From contig CAILVI010000190.1 of NCBI GenBank assembly GCA_903837595.1, positions 1 through 56,341 on the forward strand: a stretch of 56,341 bases of DNA, read 5' to 3'. Position 1 is the stretch's first letter, and every line of letters begins with the position of its first letter. Under the pieces are notes generated by a model. That model saw only the letters and a program-made list of their open reading frames with translations, searched no databases and was not told the origin of the DNA. The translations under genes were made by a program, and so were the position numbers. Of this stretch, positions 7,939 to 16,960 are shown one piece after another. Source of the DNA: an uncultured Thiodictyon sp. Lineage in GTDB: Bacteria > Pseudomonadota > Gammaproteobacteria > Chromatiales > Chromatiaceae.

Positions 7939-8436
7939 ATGAACCGCTCGCTGTCTATTCTGCTCTTGGCGCTGCTCAGCGCTGGTGCGCTCGGCCAAGA
8001 TCCGCGTACCCCATTAGGGAACTTTGAGGCCGACCCTGGGAGCCAAGGCATGGCTGCCTTCGACACTCAAGGTCCGCATACCCCATCTGGGAACCTTGAG
8101 ATCGACCTCCTCAACGTCAGGCCAGAGTGCGCGCGCCAGATCATGGCGAGCGCCCTGGGGTCCGAGGGATACCAAATCGAATCGTCCAGCGTGACCCAGC
8201 TCATTGTGGCTCGCAGCGGTTCCGCGCTTTGTGTTCAAGAACGTCTCACGGTCCTGTTTCTCGACCAACCCGAGTCCGGGGTATTGAAGATTGTCGTGTA
8301 TCCCGGCTGCGTAAAGTATCCCGGCGCTGCTTTTGAGTCGCTCCAGGCAAGGCAACCGACGCAGAGCCAGCAAGTGAGGTTGGATACCGTCAAGCAGAGC
8401 ATCCTGGGCAGCTGCGAAGGGGGGCGCCGGAGGTGA
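7939..8436 (+). CDS. small secreted protein of unknown function
   Basis: This is a 165-residue product with a clear signal peptide (MNRSLSILLLALLSAGALG, likely cleaved after ALG). AGGAG lies 8 nt before the ATG. After the leader the protein has a tandem motif: DPRTPLGNFEAD and GPHTPSGNLEID, about 27 residues apart. The rest (ECARQIMASALGSEGYQIESS, then LTVLFLDQPESGVLKI) looks like a compact alpha/beta domain with Cys residues near 64, 97, 123 and 158 that could form disulfides. No family is recognised. It starts 64 nt after the restriction gene but its leader suggests an independent envelope role. Confidence 0.6.
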   Translation: MNRSLSILLLALLSAGALGQDPRTPLGNFEADPGSQGMAAFDTQGPHTPSGNLEIDLLNVRPECARQIMASALGSEGYQIESSSVTQLIVARSGSALCVQERLTVLFLDQPESGVLKIVVYPGCVKYPGAAFESLQARQPTQSQQVRLDTVKQSILGSCEGGRRR

Positions 8437-8842
8437 CCTGGCGAATTCTTGCCATTCGCCCAAATGCGAGAATTACTTGCGCCAAGGCAATGACTCCCGC
8501 CAGCGGGCGGTCTGACTCCCCTGTCGTTCCGCATCCGGGTGTCGGCAAGCGGATTGGCCTCTGCCCCGGCGCGTGGCGCCCCTTTCTCCACTCGTGATAG
8601 TGCTCTCGTCCGGGCAAACCGTGTCACGAGGGCACGGTCATGCCTGGCAACCGGGCTGCGGGCAGCGCCGTGTGTCGGGTCGCGATGCATTTTCAAGGTT
8701 TTGAGTGCCTCGGACAGAAAAAATACTTGACCAAAAAATTATGTCGTATAGGATGCCCGCCTAATAGAGTCGGATATATCCGGCGCTTCGTGGGGCTCTC
8801 GACCGCACCACGACTGATTTTTAACAAAACGTGTGCCTACCG
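8437..8842. other. intergenic stretch, no gene found
   Basis: These 406 bases hold no convincing coding frame. The second half is AT-rich and carries a possible promoter (8727-8754) and a 12-bp perfect palindrome, CGGATATATCCG (8771-8782), upstream of the HAF-repeat gene. Confidence 0.6.
8727..8754 (+). promoter_or_regulatory. possible sigma-70 promoter and operator palindrome for the HAF protein gene
   Basis: TTGACC (8727-8732), a 16-nt spacer and TAGGAT (8749-8754) give an acceptable match to -35/-10 elements. The palindrome CGGATATATCCG at 8771-8782 lies just downstream, in a good place for a repressor. Reading by eye only. Confidence 0.35.
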
Positions 8843-10801
8843 ATGCAAAAATCTCCGTTGCGCCTCAGTGCCTTGTCCGTGGCTTGTGCGATTGCCTTCC
8901 AGACTGGCCCGGCGTGCGCTGCTGCACCTGGCTATACCCTGACCTGGCTCGGTGTCCTGAATGCCGGCGATGCCTATAGTTACGCCCTCGACGTCAATAG
9001 TGTCGGCGAGGTCGTCGGTGTCTCCGGGAATCAGACCGCCAACGGCTATAACTCGCAGGCCCGCGGCTTCCGCTGGACGCCCCAGACCGGCTTGACCAAT
9101 TTAGGCCAGTTTGCCGTCTGCGCGACCCAGCCCTGCTATACGTCGGATACCAGCGGCAACACCTGGAACGATTCGGTGATTCCCACGGGTATGAACGATC
9201 TCGGTGTGATCGCCGGGACCGCCAATGGGCCGGGCGGTTACGAACACGCCTTTACCATCACGGCTGCCTCCGGTATGACGGCGCCCTTGGGTCTGTCGCT
9301 CGGGCGCAATGACGGCGCCACCGCGGTCAACAACTTAGGCGCGGTCGTCGGGCACATGATGGGCACTTGGACCGGGTCGACCTGGACCGAGGTCGGCTTT
9401 CTCTCCACGGCCGGCGGTGCACCGCAAACGCTGCCGGGCGTGACCGGTTCAGACGTCATGTACGCCTACAAGATCAATGACTCCGGCGTGATTGTCGGCG
9501 GCGCCTCTTATCAGATGCCGCCCGATGGGATCAACCCGCCCGGTACCATCACCTACGGCTATCGGCCGGCGATCTGGGAGCCCGGCGCGACTGGGAAGTA
9601 TAGCGCCCGCATTCTGCCCGGTTTCGAGACGGCGACCAACTGGAACTTTGCCTATGGCCTTAACGCGGTCGGTCAGGTCGTCGGCTATATGCAACTCCCC
9701 GACAATTATCACGCCTTCTTCTATGATAACGGCGCAGTGACCGATCTGGGATGCGGCATGGCGCAGGGCATCAATACGGCCGGCACCGTGGTGGGTGGTG
9801 AGGTGAGCGTCGGTGGCACCGGATTTATCTATACGCAGGGGGCCCGCTACGACCTCAATACCCTGGTGTCCAACCTAGCCGCGGACGACAGCATCGGCTA
9901 TGCCCAGAGCATCAACGACTCCGGCATCATCGCCGGCTGGGGGACCCATAACGGTACCACCGAGGCGGTCGTGCTGACGCCGACCGGCAGCCCCTCGGCC
10001 GCCCAACCGGCCCCGCCCTGCGGTGGCGCGACCACGTCGACACCCACGCCGCTGCCGCCGCAAGGCGCCGATCTGGCTTTGACGGTGACCGATGCCCCCG
10101 ATCCAGTCACGGTCGGTGCCAACCTCACCTATACGATTACGGTGGTCAACAACGGTAACCAGACCGCCACCGCGGCGAGTGTGAGCGATGCCTTGCCGGC
10201 CAACCTGACCTTCGCTTCGGCCAGCGCCAGCAGCGGCAGTTGTACGGGGGGCTCCAACGTCAATTGCGCCTTAGGGGACTTGGCGCCGGGAGCGAGCGCG
10301 ACCGTTTCGATCGTCGTCAAGCCGACCGCGGCCGGGGCCGTCAGCAACTCACCCAGCGCGGCCAGCACGGCCAACGAGCTCAATCCCGCCGATAACTCCG
10401 CCACCGCGGTGACGACCGTCAATCCGGCACCCGTGACGAGCGGCGGCACCGACCTCACCGTGACCCTCAGCGATGCCCCCGATCCGGCCGCCGTCGGCAA
10501 GCCGCTCGTCTATACCGCGAAGGTCACCAACAAGGGCACGGTCACTGCGAGCGGGACCGTGCTGACGGCGCAATTGCCGGTGGGTCTCCCGGTCACGTTG
10601 GTGTCCGGCGGCACCTGCACCGGAACCGGCACCCTGACCTGTAACCTGGGTACAATCGCCGCCGGCAAGTACAAGGAAATGAAGTTCACGGTTTCGCCCA
10701 CGGCCGCGGGCACCTTGTCCGGTTCCGTGCAGGTCAGCAGTACGACCCCCGACACCAACTCCGCCAACAACCAGGCCACGGCCACGACCAAGGTGCGATA
10801 A
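8843..10801 (+). CDS. secreted HAF-repeat protein with two DUF11 domains
   Basis: This is a 652-residue exported protein whose function is not known. The start at ATG 8843 gives a clean signal peptide (MQKSPLRLSAL...GPACAAAP); a GTG four codons earlier is an alternative. Residues about 30-390 hold at least six HAF-type repeats with the core (A/G)xxINxxGxVVG, for example ALDVNSVGEVVG, YKINDSGVIVGG, YGLNAVGQVVGY and QSINDSGIIAGW, which should fold as a beta-propeller-like array. A Pro/Thr-rich linker follows. Then come two DUF11 immunoglobulin-like domains beginning DLALTVTDAPDPVTVG and DLTVTLSDAPDPAAVG. Each ends near a PADNSATA or TNSANNQATA motif. A strong terminator follows the stop. Confidence 0.8.
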   Translation: MQKSPLRLSALSVACAIAFQTGPACAAAPGYTLTWLGVLNAGDAYSYALDVNSVGEVVGVSGNQTANGYNSQARGFRWTPQTGLTNLGQFAVCATQPCYTSDTSGNTWNDSVIPTGMNDLGVIAGTANGPGGYEHAFTITAASGMTAPLGLSLGRNDGATAVNNLGAVVGHMMGTWTGSTWTEVGFLSTAGGAPQTLPGVTGSDVMYAYKINDSGVIVGGASYQMPPDGINPPGTITYGYRPAIWEPGATGKYSARILPGFETATNWNFAYGLNAVGQVVGYMQLPDNYHAFFYDNGAVTDLGCGMAQGINTAGTVVGGEVSVGGTGFIYTQGARYDLNTLVSNLAADDSIGYAQSINDSGIIAGWGTHNGTTEAVVLTPTGSPSAAQPAPPCGGATTSTPTPLPPQGADLALTVTDAPDPVTVGANLTYTITVVNNGNQTATAASVSDALPANLTFASASASSGSCTGGSNVNCALGDLAPGASATVSIVVKPTAAGAVSNSPSAASTANELNPADNSATAVTTVNPAPVTSGGTDLTVTLSDAPDPAAVGKPLVYTAKVTNKGTVTASGTVLTAQLPVGLPVTLVSGGTCTGTGTLTCNLGTIAAGKYKEMKFTVSPTAAGTLSGSVQVSSTTPDTNSANNQATATTKVR

Positions 10802-10894
10802 CCCACGACGATGCGCGATGAGGGCGCTCACTGGATGAGCGCGTGGAGCGCCATGTCAGTGTAGTGCCCGCTCAGTATTCAACCCCCCCGACTC

Positions 10895-10930
10895 AGGCCG
10901 CCTCCAGTTATTTTGGGGCGGCCTTTTTTT
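10895..10930 (+). terminator. Rho-independent terminator of the HAF protein gene
   Basis: The stem AGGCCGCC / GGCGGCCT (10895-10902, 10917-10924) has a 14-nt loop and is followed directly by a run of seven T. It lies 94 nt after the stop, before the convergent META gene. Confidence 0.85.
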
Positions 10931-10957
10931 GGGGATGGGTGCGACTGAAATGAAAGA

Positions 10958-11947
10958 TCAATAAGGTGGTGGTGGGACCTTCCCGGCATTACCTGAGTCG
11001 CTCTTGGGGGCGCTGCTTTCCACTGTGGGCGTCGGGGTCGGCTGCGCATCCGGGCTCGGCTGCGCGCCCGCAGGGGCGGCACTCCCGGTGGCGACCGGCC
11101 GGCTGGCCGCCGCGCGGTAACGGGCGGCCGGTTTGTCCGCACTGGTGAGCAGGATCAACTCGTCGCCCTCGATCCGGTAGCCGGTCACCGTGGCGAGGGC
11201 CGTGGCGTAGTCGCCTGCCTGTTCCGCCGCGCCCTGCCGGCCTTTGCAGGCCATGCGGGTACTGGCCAGGGGGCCGACGGTCAGGGTCTCGCCCGTCAGG
11301 GTGTAGCCGCTCATGTAGCGATTGCAGCCGTCGGAACCGCCGAGCGTCCCGTCGTCGCGCAACTCCAGGGTGATCTCGGTGCCGTTCAGGGTTGATACCA
11401 TGGCCTGTTTGCCGTTGTTGTAGCCGGTGAGCTGCCACTGTCCGACCAGCGGTGCGGGCCGCATCGCCAGCAAGCTCAGCAGCGGGCCGCCCGTGGCGTC
11501 CAGCAACTCGAGGCGTTCGCCGTCCAGTCGATAGGCCGCGACCCGCGTCAGGGCCAGGCCAACGGCCTGCTCCTGCTTCATCAGCGGCTCCGGGCAGGCC
11601 ATCATGGTCGATCGGATGGTGGGCTTGAAGGTCAGCCGATCGCCCGCCAGGGTGTAGGCCCCACCGATCTGGTTGCAGCCCGCGCTGCCCGAGAGGTGTC
11701 CCGCCTCGAAGCGGAATCTCCCCGGGCGCCCGCCCGCGGTCATCTCGATGAGTGCATCGCCGACACGATAGGCCGTCGGCGACCAGGAAGTGCCTTCCAG
11801 GGTCGGCGCCGGTCGGGGTGCCGACGCGGCGGCGGTGCCTGGCGTTGGGGCTGCGCCGGTCGCGGGGGCGTCCGCGCCGGGTGCGATCGCCGGCAGCATG
11901 GCGGCGAGGATCAGGGCAAGGGCAGCGCCGGTGGGTGAGTGCTTCAT
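10958..11947 (-). CDS. exported protein with two META (HslJ-like) domains
   Basis: META domains occur in the heat-shock lipoprotein HslJ and in envelope proteins linked to stress and autolysis; a precise activity is unknown. The 329-residue product has a signal peptide (MKHSPTGAALALILAAMLPAIAPGAD), then an Ala/Pro linker. Domain 1 (about residues 50-160) has L-EGTSW...GSAGCNQIGGAYTL...MMACPEPLM. Domain 2 (about 165-270) has LVGQWQLTGYNN...GGSDGCNRYMSGYTL...STRMACKG. Both keep the paired Cys of the family. The tail is a disordered Pro/Ser/Ala segment ending in PPPPY. It is the last gene of a minus-strand series, 154 nt after the transglycosylase. AGGACC lies before the ATG. Confidence 0.82.
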   Translation of the reverse strand: MKHSPTGAALALILAAMLPAIAPGADAPATGAAPTPGTAAASAPRPAPTLEGTSWSPTAYRVGDALIEMTAGGRPGRFRFEAGHLSGSAGCNQIGGAYTLAGDRLTFKPTIRSTMMACPEPLMKQEQAVGLALTRVAAYRLDGERLELLDATGGPLLSLLAMRPAPLVGQWQLTGYNNGKQAMVSTLNGTEITLELRDDGTLGGSDGCNRYMSGYTLTGETLTVGPLASTRMACKGRQGAAEQAGDYATALATVTGYRIEGDELILLTSADKPAARYRAAASRPVATGSAAPAGAQPSPDAQPTPTPTVESSAPKSDSGNAGKVPPPPY

Positions 11948-12101
11948 CGCGGGAGGTCCTCAAGTGTCATTGGTTCGCCATTGCCGCCGGGCAGTGCGCG
12001 GCGGCTGCAACAACGAGAATCTGGGTTGGGAGTGTACCGGCGAAGACCCGGCTCCAACAGTGCCGTGTGGGTGGTTCGGTGTTGGCCCGACGGGAGCGCG
12101 T

Positions 12102-13505
12102 TCACTGTCGCTTCGCCGGTGCCGCTGGAGCGCTCTCGCGCGCGACTTGCTCGATCAGTGCGGGTGTCGGACAGGCGTCGGCGGGCAGGCCGCGCGCGTG
12201 CTGATAGTCCTGGACCGCGTCCCGGGTCTTGAGTCCGACCATGCCGTCGGCCTCACCCACGTCGAATCCCAGGCTGGCGAGTCCCTGTTGCAGCGCGACA
12301 ATGCGCCGGCGCGGCAGTGCCCGGTCCCCGGGCGGCGGCCGGCCGACGAGTGGCGCGGCACCGCTCAGGCGATCGGACAGGTAGCCGGCGGTGAGCGCGT
12401 AGTTGAGCGAGCGATTCCAGTCGAGGATGACGCGGAAATTCGGGTAGAGCAGGAAGGCGGGGCCGCGGCGCCCCGCGGGCAGGATGATGGCCGCCGCGGT
12501 GTCGCCCATCGGCAGCGGTTGCGCGTTGGCGCACTGCACGCCCAGGCGGTGCCACTCATCCAGTGATTTGGTGATGCCTAACCGGGTTTGGGAGAGGTCG
12601 AATGAGGGCGGCAGCCTGACCTCCTGCCCCCAGGGCTGGTCGCGTTGCCAACCGGCGGCGGCGAGATAATTGGCCGCGGACTCCAATGCGTCGGGTGTGC
12701 TGGTCCAGATATCCGCGCGTCCATCGCCGTCGCCATCCTGCGCATAACGCCGGTAGGTGGAGGGCATGAATTGGAGTTGGCCCATGGCGCCCGCCCAGGA
12801 GCCGGTCATCTCGGCCACCCTGGCCTGACCGCTGTCGATCATGCGCAGGGCCTCGATCAACTCGCCCGTGAAGCGTTCCCGGCGGCGCCCGTCATAGGCC
12901 AGGGTGGCGAGTGCGGCGATGACCGGAACGGTGCCTGGTTGAGCACCGTAATCGCTCTCCATGGCCCAGAGTGCGACGAGCATGGCGCCCGGGACGCCGT
13001 GGCGCCGCTCGATGTCCGCGAGCAACGCGGCGTGTTGGCGCAGCAGTGCCTGGCCGCGGGTGATGCGTGCCGGCGAGACCGTGGCCTGCAAGTAGTCAAA
13101 GAAGGTGCGGGTGTACTCACTTTGGTGCCGGTCGAGAGCGATGACGCCCGGCAGCGGCAGCACGTCCTGGAAGGCCGCGTCCAGGGTGACTTGGGCAATG
13201 CCGATCCGCCGGGCGTGGTCCGTGAGTGCGTCGCGCCAGGTTTCAAAGGTGGCGGGCGGCAGGGGTAACGACGGCAATTCCGGCAGTGCTGGGGCTTGGG
13301 TGACAGGCGCCGTCGTGACTGTGGCGGGTGCTGCCGGTCGCTCGGCCTCAGGCGGGCGGATGGGAGGTTGCGGCGGTGTGCCTGCCGGGGCGCTTGAGTG
13401 CTCCCGCGGCCGGCCGTCCGTCCAGAGCCCGCGCCACGCCAGGACCGCCAGGCCGCCAAGCAAGAGCGCCGTGCCTGCTGCCGCCAACCATTTGCCGGTC
13501 GTCAT
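12102..13505 (-). CDS. MltB-family lytic murein transglycosylase with peptidoglycan-binding domain
   Basis: It cleaves the glycan strand of peptidoglycan in the periplasm, forming 1,6-anhydro ends; AmpD and NagZ encoded later in the window act on the products. I use the ATG ending at 13505 because it places an N-terminal membrane anchor (KWLAAAGTALLLGGLAVLAW) right at the start; the frame is open 19 codons upstream. A Pro-rich linker leads to the SLT domain. Landmarks are ALWAMESDYG with the catalytic Glu, SWAGAMGQLQFMPSTY, the DGDGDGRADIW calcium-like loop, and LNWNRS-type ILDWNRSLNYAL. The C-terminal 60 residues (VALQQGLASLGFDVGEADGMVGLKTRDAV) are a PG_binding_1 domain. Length 467 is usual. 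Confidence 0.9.
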   Translation of the reverse strand: MTTGKWLAAAGTALLLGGLAVLAWRGLWTDGRPREHSSAPAGTPPQPPIRPPEAERPAAPATVTTAPVTQAPALPELPSLPLPPATFETWRDALTDHARRIGIAQVTLDAAFQDVLPLPGVIALDRHQSEYTRTFFDYLQATVSPARITRGQALLRQHAALLADIERRHGVPGAMLVALWAMESDYGAQPGTVPVIAALATLAYDGRRRERFTGELIEALRMIDSGQARVAEMTGSWAGAMGQLQFMPSTYRRYAQDGDGDGRADIWTSTPDALESAANYLAAAGWQRDQPWGQEVRLPPSFDLSQTRLGITKSLDEWHRLGVQCANAQPLPMGDTAAAIILPAGRRGPAFLLYPNFRVILDWNRSLNYALTAGYLSDRLSGAAPLVGRPPPGDRALPRRRIVALQQGLASLGFDVGEADGMVGLKTRDAVQDYQHARGLPADACPTPALIEQVARESAPAAPAKRQ

Positions 13506-13571
13506 CTGAGTCTGTCGATCATGACCGCAGTCATGGGGGGCATGACGCGAGTTGTGTGACAATTTTCCCGG

Positions 13572-14525
13572 CTAACTATGATCCCCAAACAACTGAGTGT
13601 CTGTTGGAAGCCCGTTCTTGTCGTAAATACCATTCAGTCCGAATGCTGACAAAATATAATCCGCTCTTCGAATTTGACTTGCCGAAAAGTCGTCTTTCCA
13701 GCTGTTGAGCAAGCGAGCCTGGTCCCTGCCATAATCCCTGTCAAGAAAGTTCGTGCCAGATGATGCAAGAATTGACTTATGCGATGCATCAGCGTCAATC
13801 GGCTTATTCAAATAGCGAAATAGGCTGCCAACCTCGTTGGTGGGATTGGTAAGCAGTTTTTCATAAAATAGAGGATAAGCGTCATTCTTGCTTAGATGGC
13901 GAAATGGCACAAGATGATAAACACACCACTCGAAAAGCAAAGTTTCGAACAAATCCTGCCTGTCAATCAATCCCATGACGTCTTTTATAATAGGGAAGTC
14001 GTTTGACAATTCTTTCTGTGAGGTGATTATGTCGAAATCACTTCTGCTGCCGATAGCCTCTTTTCCCCATCCCAGCTCTAACCATGAATGCAAGACCTGA
14101 AGGGGGTGCCGGATCACAAAGACAACCGGAGGATTATTGGCCAGCCGCTTAAGCCAACCCAGCATCAGATTGCATCTAATGTCTTTTACTATTCTGCGAC
14201 GATAGAGCAATCGATCATTGCCTCTATCCACCCAATCATTTCGCACATCTCCTGTCAAAATTGCCCTTGCCTGATTGGCCAGGACCTCATTGCGGTAGTG
14301 AGGATTGAGATATTGAATATACTCAAACCCCTTTGCTTCGCTCGCTTTGGCTGGAAAAAATGGCTCAAACAGCACTCTGTAACTATTGTCGTAGTTAATG
14401 ATATTTCCTGCCCAAGTCGTGCCGCTTCTACCCATGCCGGCCACGATGATCAGATCATCAAGTCTACCTATGTCTATCAATGGTAACCTGGTCTTATAAT
14501 AGATCAGCTTCAATCTGCTTGGCAT
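13572..14525 (-). CDS. sulfotransferase-family protein, probably acquired
   Basis: Sulfotransferases move a sulfuryl group from PAPS to a carbohydrate, lipid or peptide acceptor. The 317-residue protein has the 5'-PSB loop GMGRSGTTWAGNII (near residues 30-43). The 3'-PB region is at VFVIRHPLQVLHSWLELGWG (about 136-155). No membrane span is seen, so it is likely cytosolic. The acceptor is unknown. Base composition is plainly different: lines counted by eye fall near 37-45 % GC, against about 65 % in its neighbours, and codon choice is AT-ended. This suggests recent transfer. It sits between glcB and the transglycosylase genes, same strand, with 66 nt to the latter. Confidence 0.78.
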   Translation of the reverse strand: MPSRLKLIYYKTRLPLIDIGRLDDLIIVAGMGRSGTTWAGNIINYDNSYRVLFEPFFPAKASEAKGFEYIQYLNPHYRNEVLANQARAILTGDVRNDWVDRGNDRLLYRRRIVKDIRCNLMLGWLKRLANNPPVVFVIRHPLQVLHSWLELGWGKEAIGSRSDFDIITSQKELSNDFPIIKDVMGLIDRQDLFETLLFEWCVYHLVPFRHLSKNDAYPLFYEKLLTNPTNEVGSLFRYLNKPIDADASHKSILASSGTNFLDRDYGRDQARLLNSWKDDFSASQIRRADYILSAFGLNGIYDKNGLPTDTQLFGDHS

Positions 14526-14648
14526 TGTCGCTTTAGCTTGGTCAGTGATCTGAATGAGTCAAGATACCAGCAGGGCTGGGCCGCTGGTCGAGCCTAGACC
14601 GCCCGGCGGCGGCTGGCCGACCAACGGTCGGCGCTCCAGGTGCCGGCG

Positions 14649-16820
14649 TCAGCCCGCCGCCTTGAGCCGCTTGCGCATGGCGTGCAGGGTGGGCTCGGTA
14701 TAGCCATTGGGGACTTGGCGGCCCTTGAAGATCAGGTCGCAGGCGGCCTGGAAGGCAATACCGTCGAACGCCGGGGCCAGCGGCCGGTAGAGCGGGTCGC
14801 CGGCGTTCTGGCCGTCGACGATGACCGCCATGCGGTGCATGGTCGCCATCACCTGCGCGCGATCGATCACGCCATGGTGCAGCCAGTTGGCGAGGATTTG
14901 GCTGGCGATTCGCAGCGTCGCGCGGTCTTCCATCAGGCCAACGTTGTTCATGTCCGGGACCTTGGAGCAGCCCACACCCTGGTCGATCCAGCGCACCACG
15001 TAACCCAGGATCGCCTGGCAGTTCAGATCCAGCTCCTCTTGGACTTCAGCGGGCGTCCAGGCGTGGTTGGGGTCCAGGGGGATCTGCAGGATGGTGTCGA
15101 GGCTGGCGCGGGGACCGGCGGCGGCGATCTCCCGTTGGCGGGCGGGCACGTCGACCTGATGGTAGTGCAGTGCGTGCAGGGTGGCCGCGGTGGGGGAGGG
15201 GACCCAGGCGCAGTTGGCCCCGGCGCGCGGGTGGGCGGCCTTGGTCTCGACCATGGCCCGCATCTCGTCCGACATGGTCCACATGCCCTTGCCGATCTGG
15301 CCGTGGCCCGGCAGGCCGCACTTGAGGCCGGTGTCGACGTTCCAATCCTCATAGGCCAGCAGCCAGGGGGCGGCCTTCATGGCGCCCTTGCGCATGACGG
15401 GTCCGGCCTCCATGGCCGTGTGGATCTCGTCCCCGGTGCGGTCCAGGAAGCCGGTGTTGATGAAGATGACCCGCTCGCGGGCGACCCGGATGCACTCCTT
15501 GAGGTTGACGGTGGTGCGCCGCTCCTCGTCCATGATGCCGATCTTGAGCGTATTGCGGGCGAGCCCCAGGGCGTCCTCCACCCGGGCGAAGAGGTCGACC
15601 GTGAGTTGCACCTCCTCCGGCCCGTGCATCTTGGGCTTGACGATGTACATGCTCCCGGCCAGCGAGTTGTGCAGCGGCCCGGTCCCCTTCAGGTCGTGCA
15701 GCGCGCACAGCGCGGTGATGATGCAGTCGAGCATGCCCTCCGGTACCTCGGAGCCGTCCGGCAGCAGCACGGCATCATTGGTCATCAGATGGCCGACGTT
15801 GCGCACCAGCATGAGCGAGCGCCCGGGTAGGGTGATGGTGCCCCCGTTGGGGGCGGTATAGGTCCGGTCCGGCGCCAGCGCGCGCTCAACCGACTGCCCG
15901 CCCTTGTCGAAGCTGGCGGTGAGGGTACCTTTCATCAGGCCGAGCCAGTTGCGGTAGACGATGACCTTGTCTTGCGCGTCGACGGCGGCGACCGAGTCCT
16001 CGCAGTCCTGGATGGTGGTGATGGCGGACTCCACCAGTATGTCGGCGACGCCCGCCGGGCTGGCCTGGCCAACCGGGTGGGTGCGATTGATCTTAAGCTC
16101 CAGGTGCAGGCCGTGATTGACCAGCAGGATCGCGGTGGGGGCGCCGGGCTCGCCGCGGTAGCCGGCGAAGCGGGCCTGGTCCTTGAGTTTGGTCTGGCCC
16201 TTATCCGGTAGTTCGACGACCAGTTTACCCAGGTCCACCCGGTAGCCGCGGGCGTCCCGGTGGGAGCCCAGGGCCAGGGGTGCGGCCTCGTCCAGGAAGG
16301 CGGCGGCGCGGGTGATGACCTCGGCCCCGCGCGCCTGGTTATAGTCCTTGCCGCGCGCCAGACTGGCCGTATCGGGGATGACATCGGTCCCATAGAGCGC
16401 GTCATAGAGGCTGCCCCAGCGGGCATTGGCCGCATTGAGTGCATAGCGCGAGTTGTTGATCGGCACCACCAGTTGGGGGCCGGAGAGATTAGCGATCTCC
16501 GGGTCCACGTTGGCGGTGGTCACGGCGAAATCGGGACCCTCCGGGACCAGATAGCCGATGTCCGCGAGGTAGGCGCGGTAGGCGCCCTGGTCGATGGGCT
16601 GGCCCCGGTGCTCCCGATACCATTCGTCGATCTGGGCCTGGATGGCGTCGCGGCGTGCGAGCAGTGCCCGGTTGCGCGGCGCCAGCTCGGCCAGGATGGC
16701 GGCGAAGGACTGCCAGAGTGCGTCCGGTTCGATGCCGGTGCCCGGGGCGATCTCGGTCTCCACCAGGTCATAGAGGGGCTTGGCGACCTTCAGGCCAGCG
16801 ACATCCACGCGTTCGGTCAT
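14649..16820 (-). CDS. glcB: malate synthase G
   Basis: It condenses glyoxylate with acetyl-CoA to malate in the cytosol, the second reaction of the glyoxylate bypass. The 723-residue length and sequence are those of the monomeric G isoform (about 720), not the shorter A isoform. Recognisable segments are [63 protein letters not shown], the [11 protein letters not shown] segment, [26 protein letters not shown] and [20 protein letters not shown]. The start is the ATG ending at 16820, with GGAG 9 nt upstream; the frame also contains a TTG five codons earlier that overlaps this site. Isocitrate lyase is not in the window. It follows the HD-GYP regulator by 140 nt. Confidence 0.96.
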   Translation of the reverse strand: MTERVDVAGLKVAKPLYDLVETEIAPGTGIEPDALWQSFAAILAELAPRNRALLARRDAIQAQIDEWYREHRGQPIDQGAYRAYLADIGYLVPEGPDFAVTTANVDPEIANLSGPQLVVPINNSRYALNAANARWGSLYDALYGTDVIPDTASLARGKDYNQARGAEVITRAAAFLDEAAPLALGSHRDARGYRVDLGKLVVELPDKGQTKLKDQARFAGYRGEPGAPTAILLVNHGLHLELKINRTHPVGQASPAGVADILVESAITTIQDCEDSVAAVDAQDKVIVYRNWLGLMKGTLTASFDKGGQSVERALAPDRTYTAPNGGTITLPGRSLMLVRNVGHLMTNDAVLLPDGSEVPEGMLDCIITALCALHDLKGTGPLHNSLAGSMYIVKPKMHGPEEVQLTVDLFARVEDALGLARNTLKIGIMDEERRTTVNLKECIRVARERVIFINTGFLDRTGDEIHTAMEAGPVMRKGAMKAAPWLLAYEDWNVDTGLKCGLPGHGQIGKGMWTMSDEMRAMVETKAAHPRAGANCAWVPSPTAATLHALHYHQVDVPARQREIAAAGPRASLDTILQIPLDPNHAWTPAEVQEELDLNCQAILGYVVRWIDQGVGCSKVPDMNNVGLMEDRATLRIASQILANWLHHGVIDRAQVMATMHRMAVIVDGQNAGDPLYRPLAPAFDGIAFQAACDLIFKGRQVPNGYTEPTLHAMRKRLKAAG

Positions 16821-16960
16821 GTGAGTGTTCTCCAACCCCCGGCTGACGAGGGTCTGTGATTGATGATCAGTGGGCAGGGGCGGCGCCGCGCTGCGTTCGG
16901 GGGCAATGTCAGGCCGCGGGGCCCGTGCTGCAAGGCGTCGGAGGTATTCTCTCCCGTCGG

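Noticed and set aside
14640-15830. A 396-codon open frame on the plus strand
   Set aside because: It is antisense to the malate synthase G gene, which is unmistakable; the antisense product is low-complexity Gly/Val/Asp-rich.
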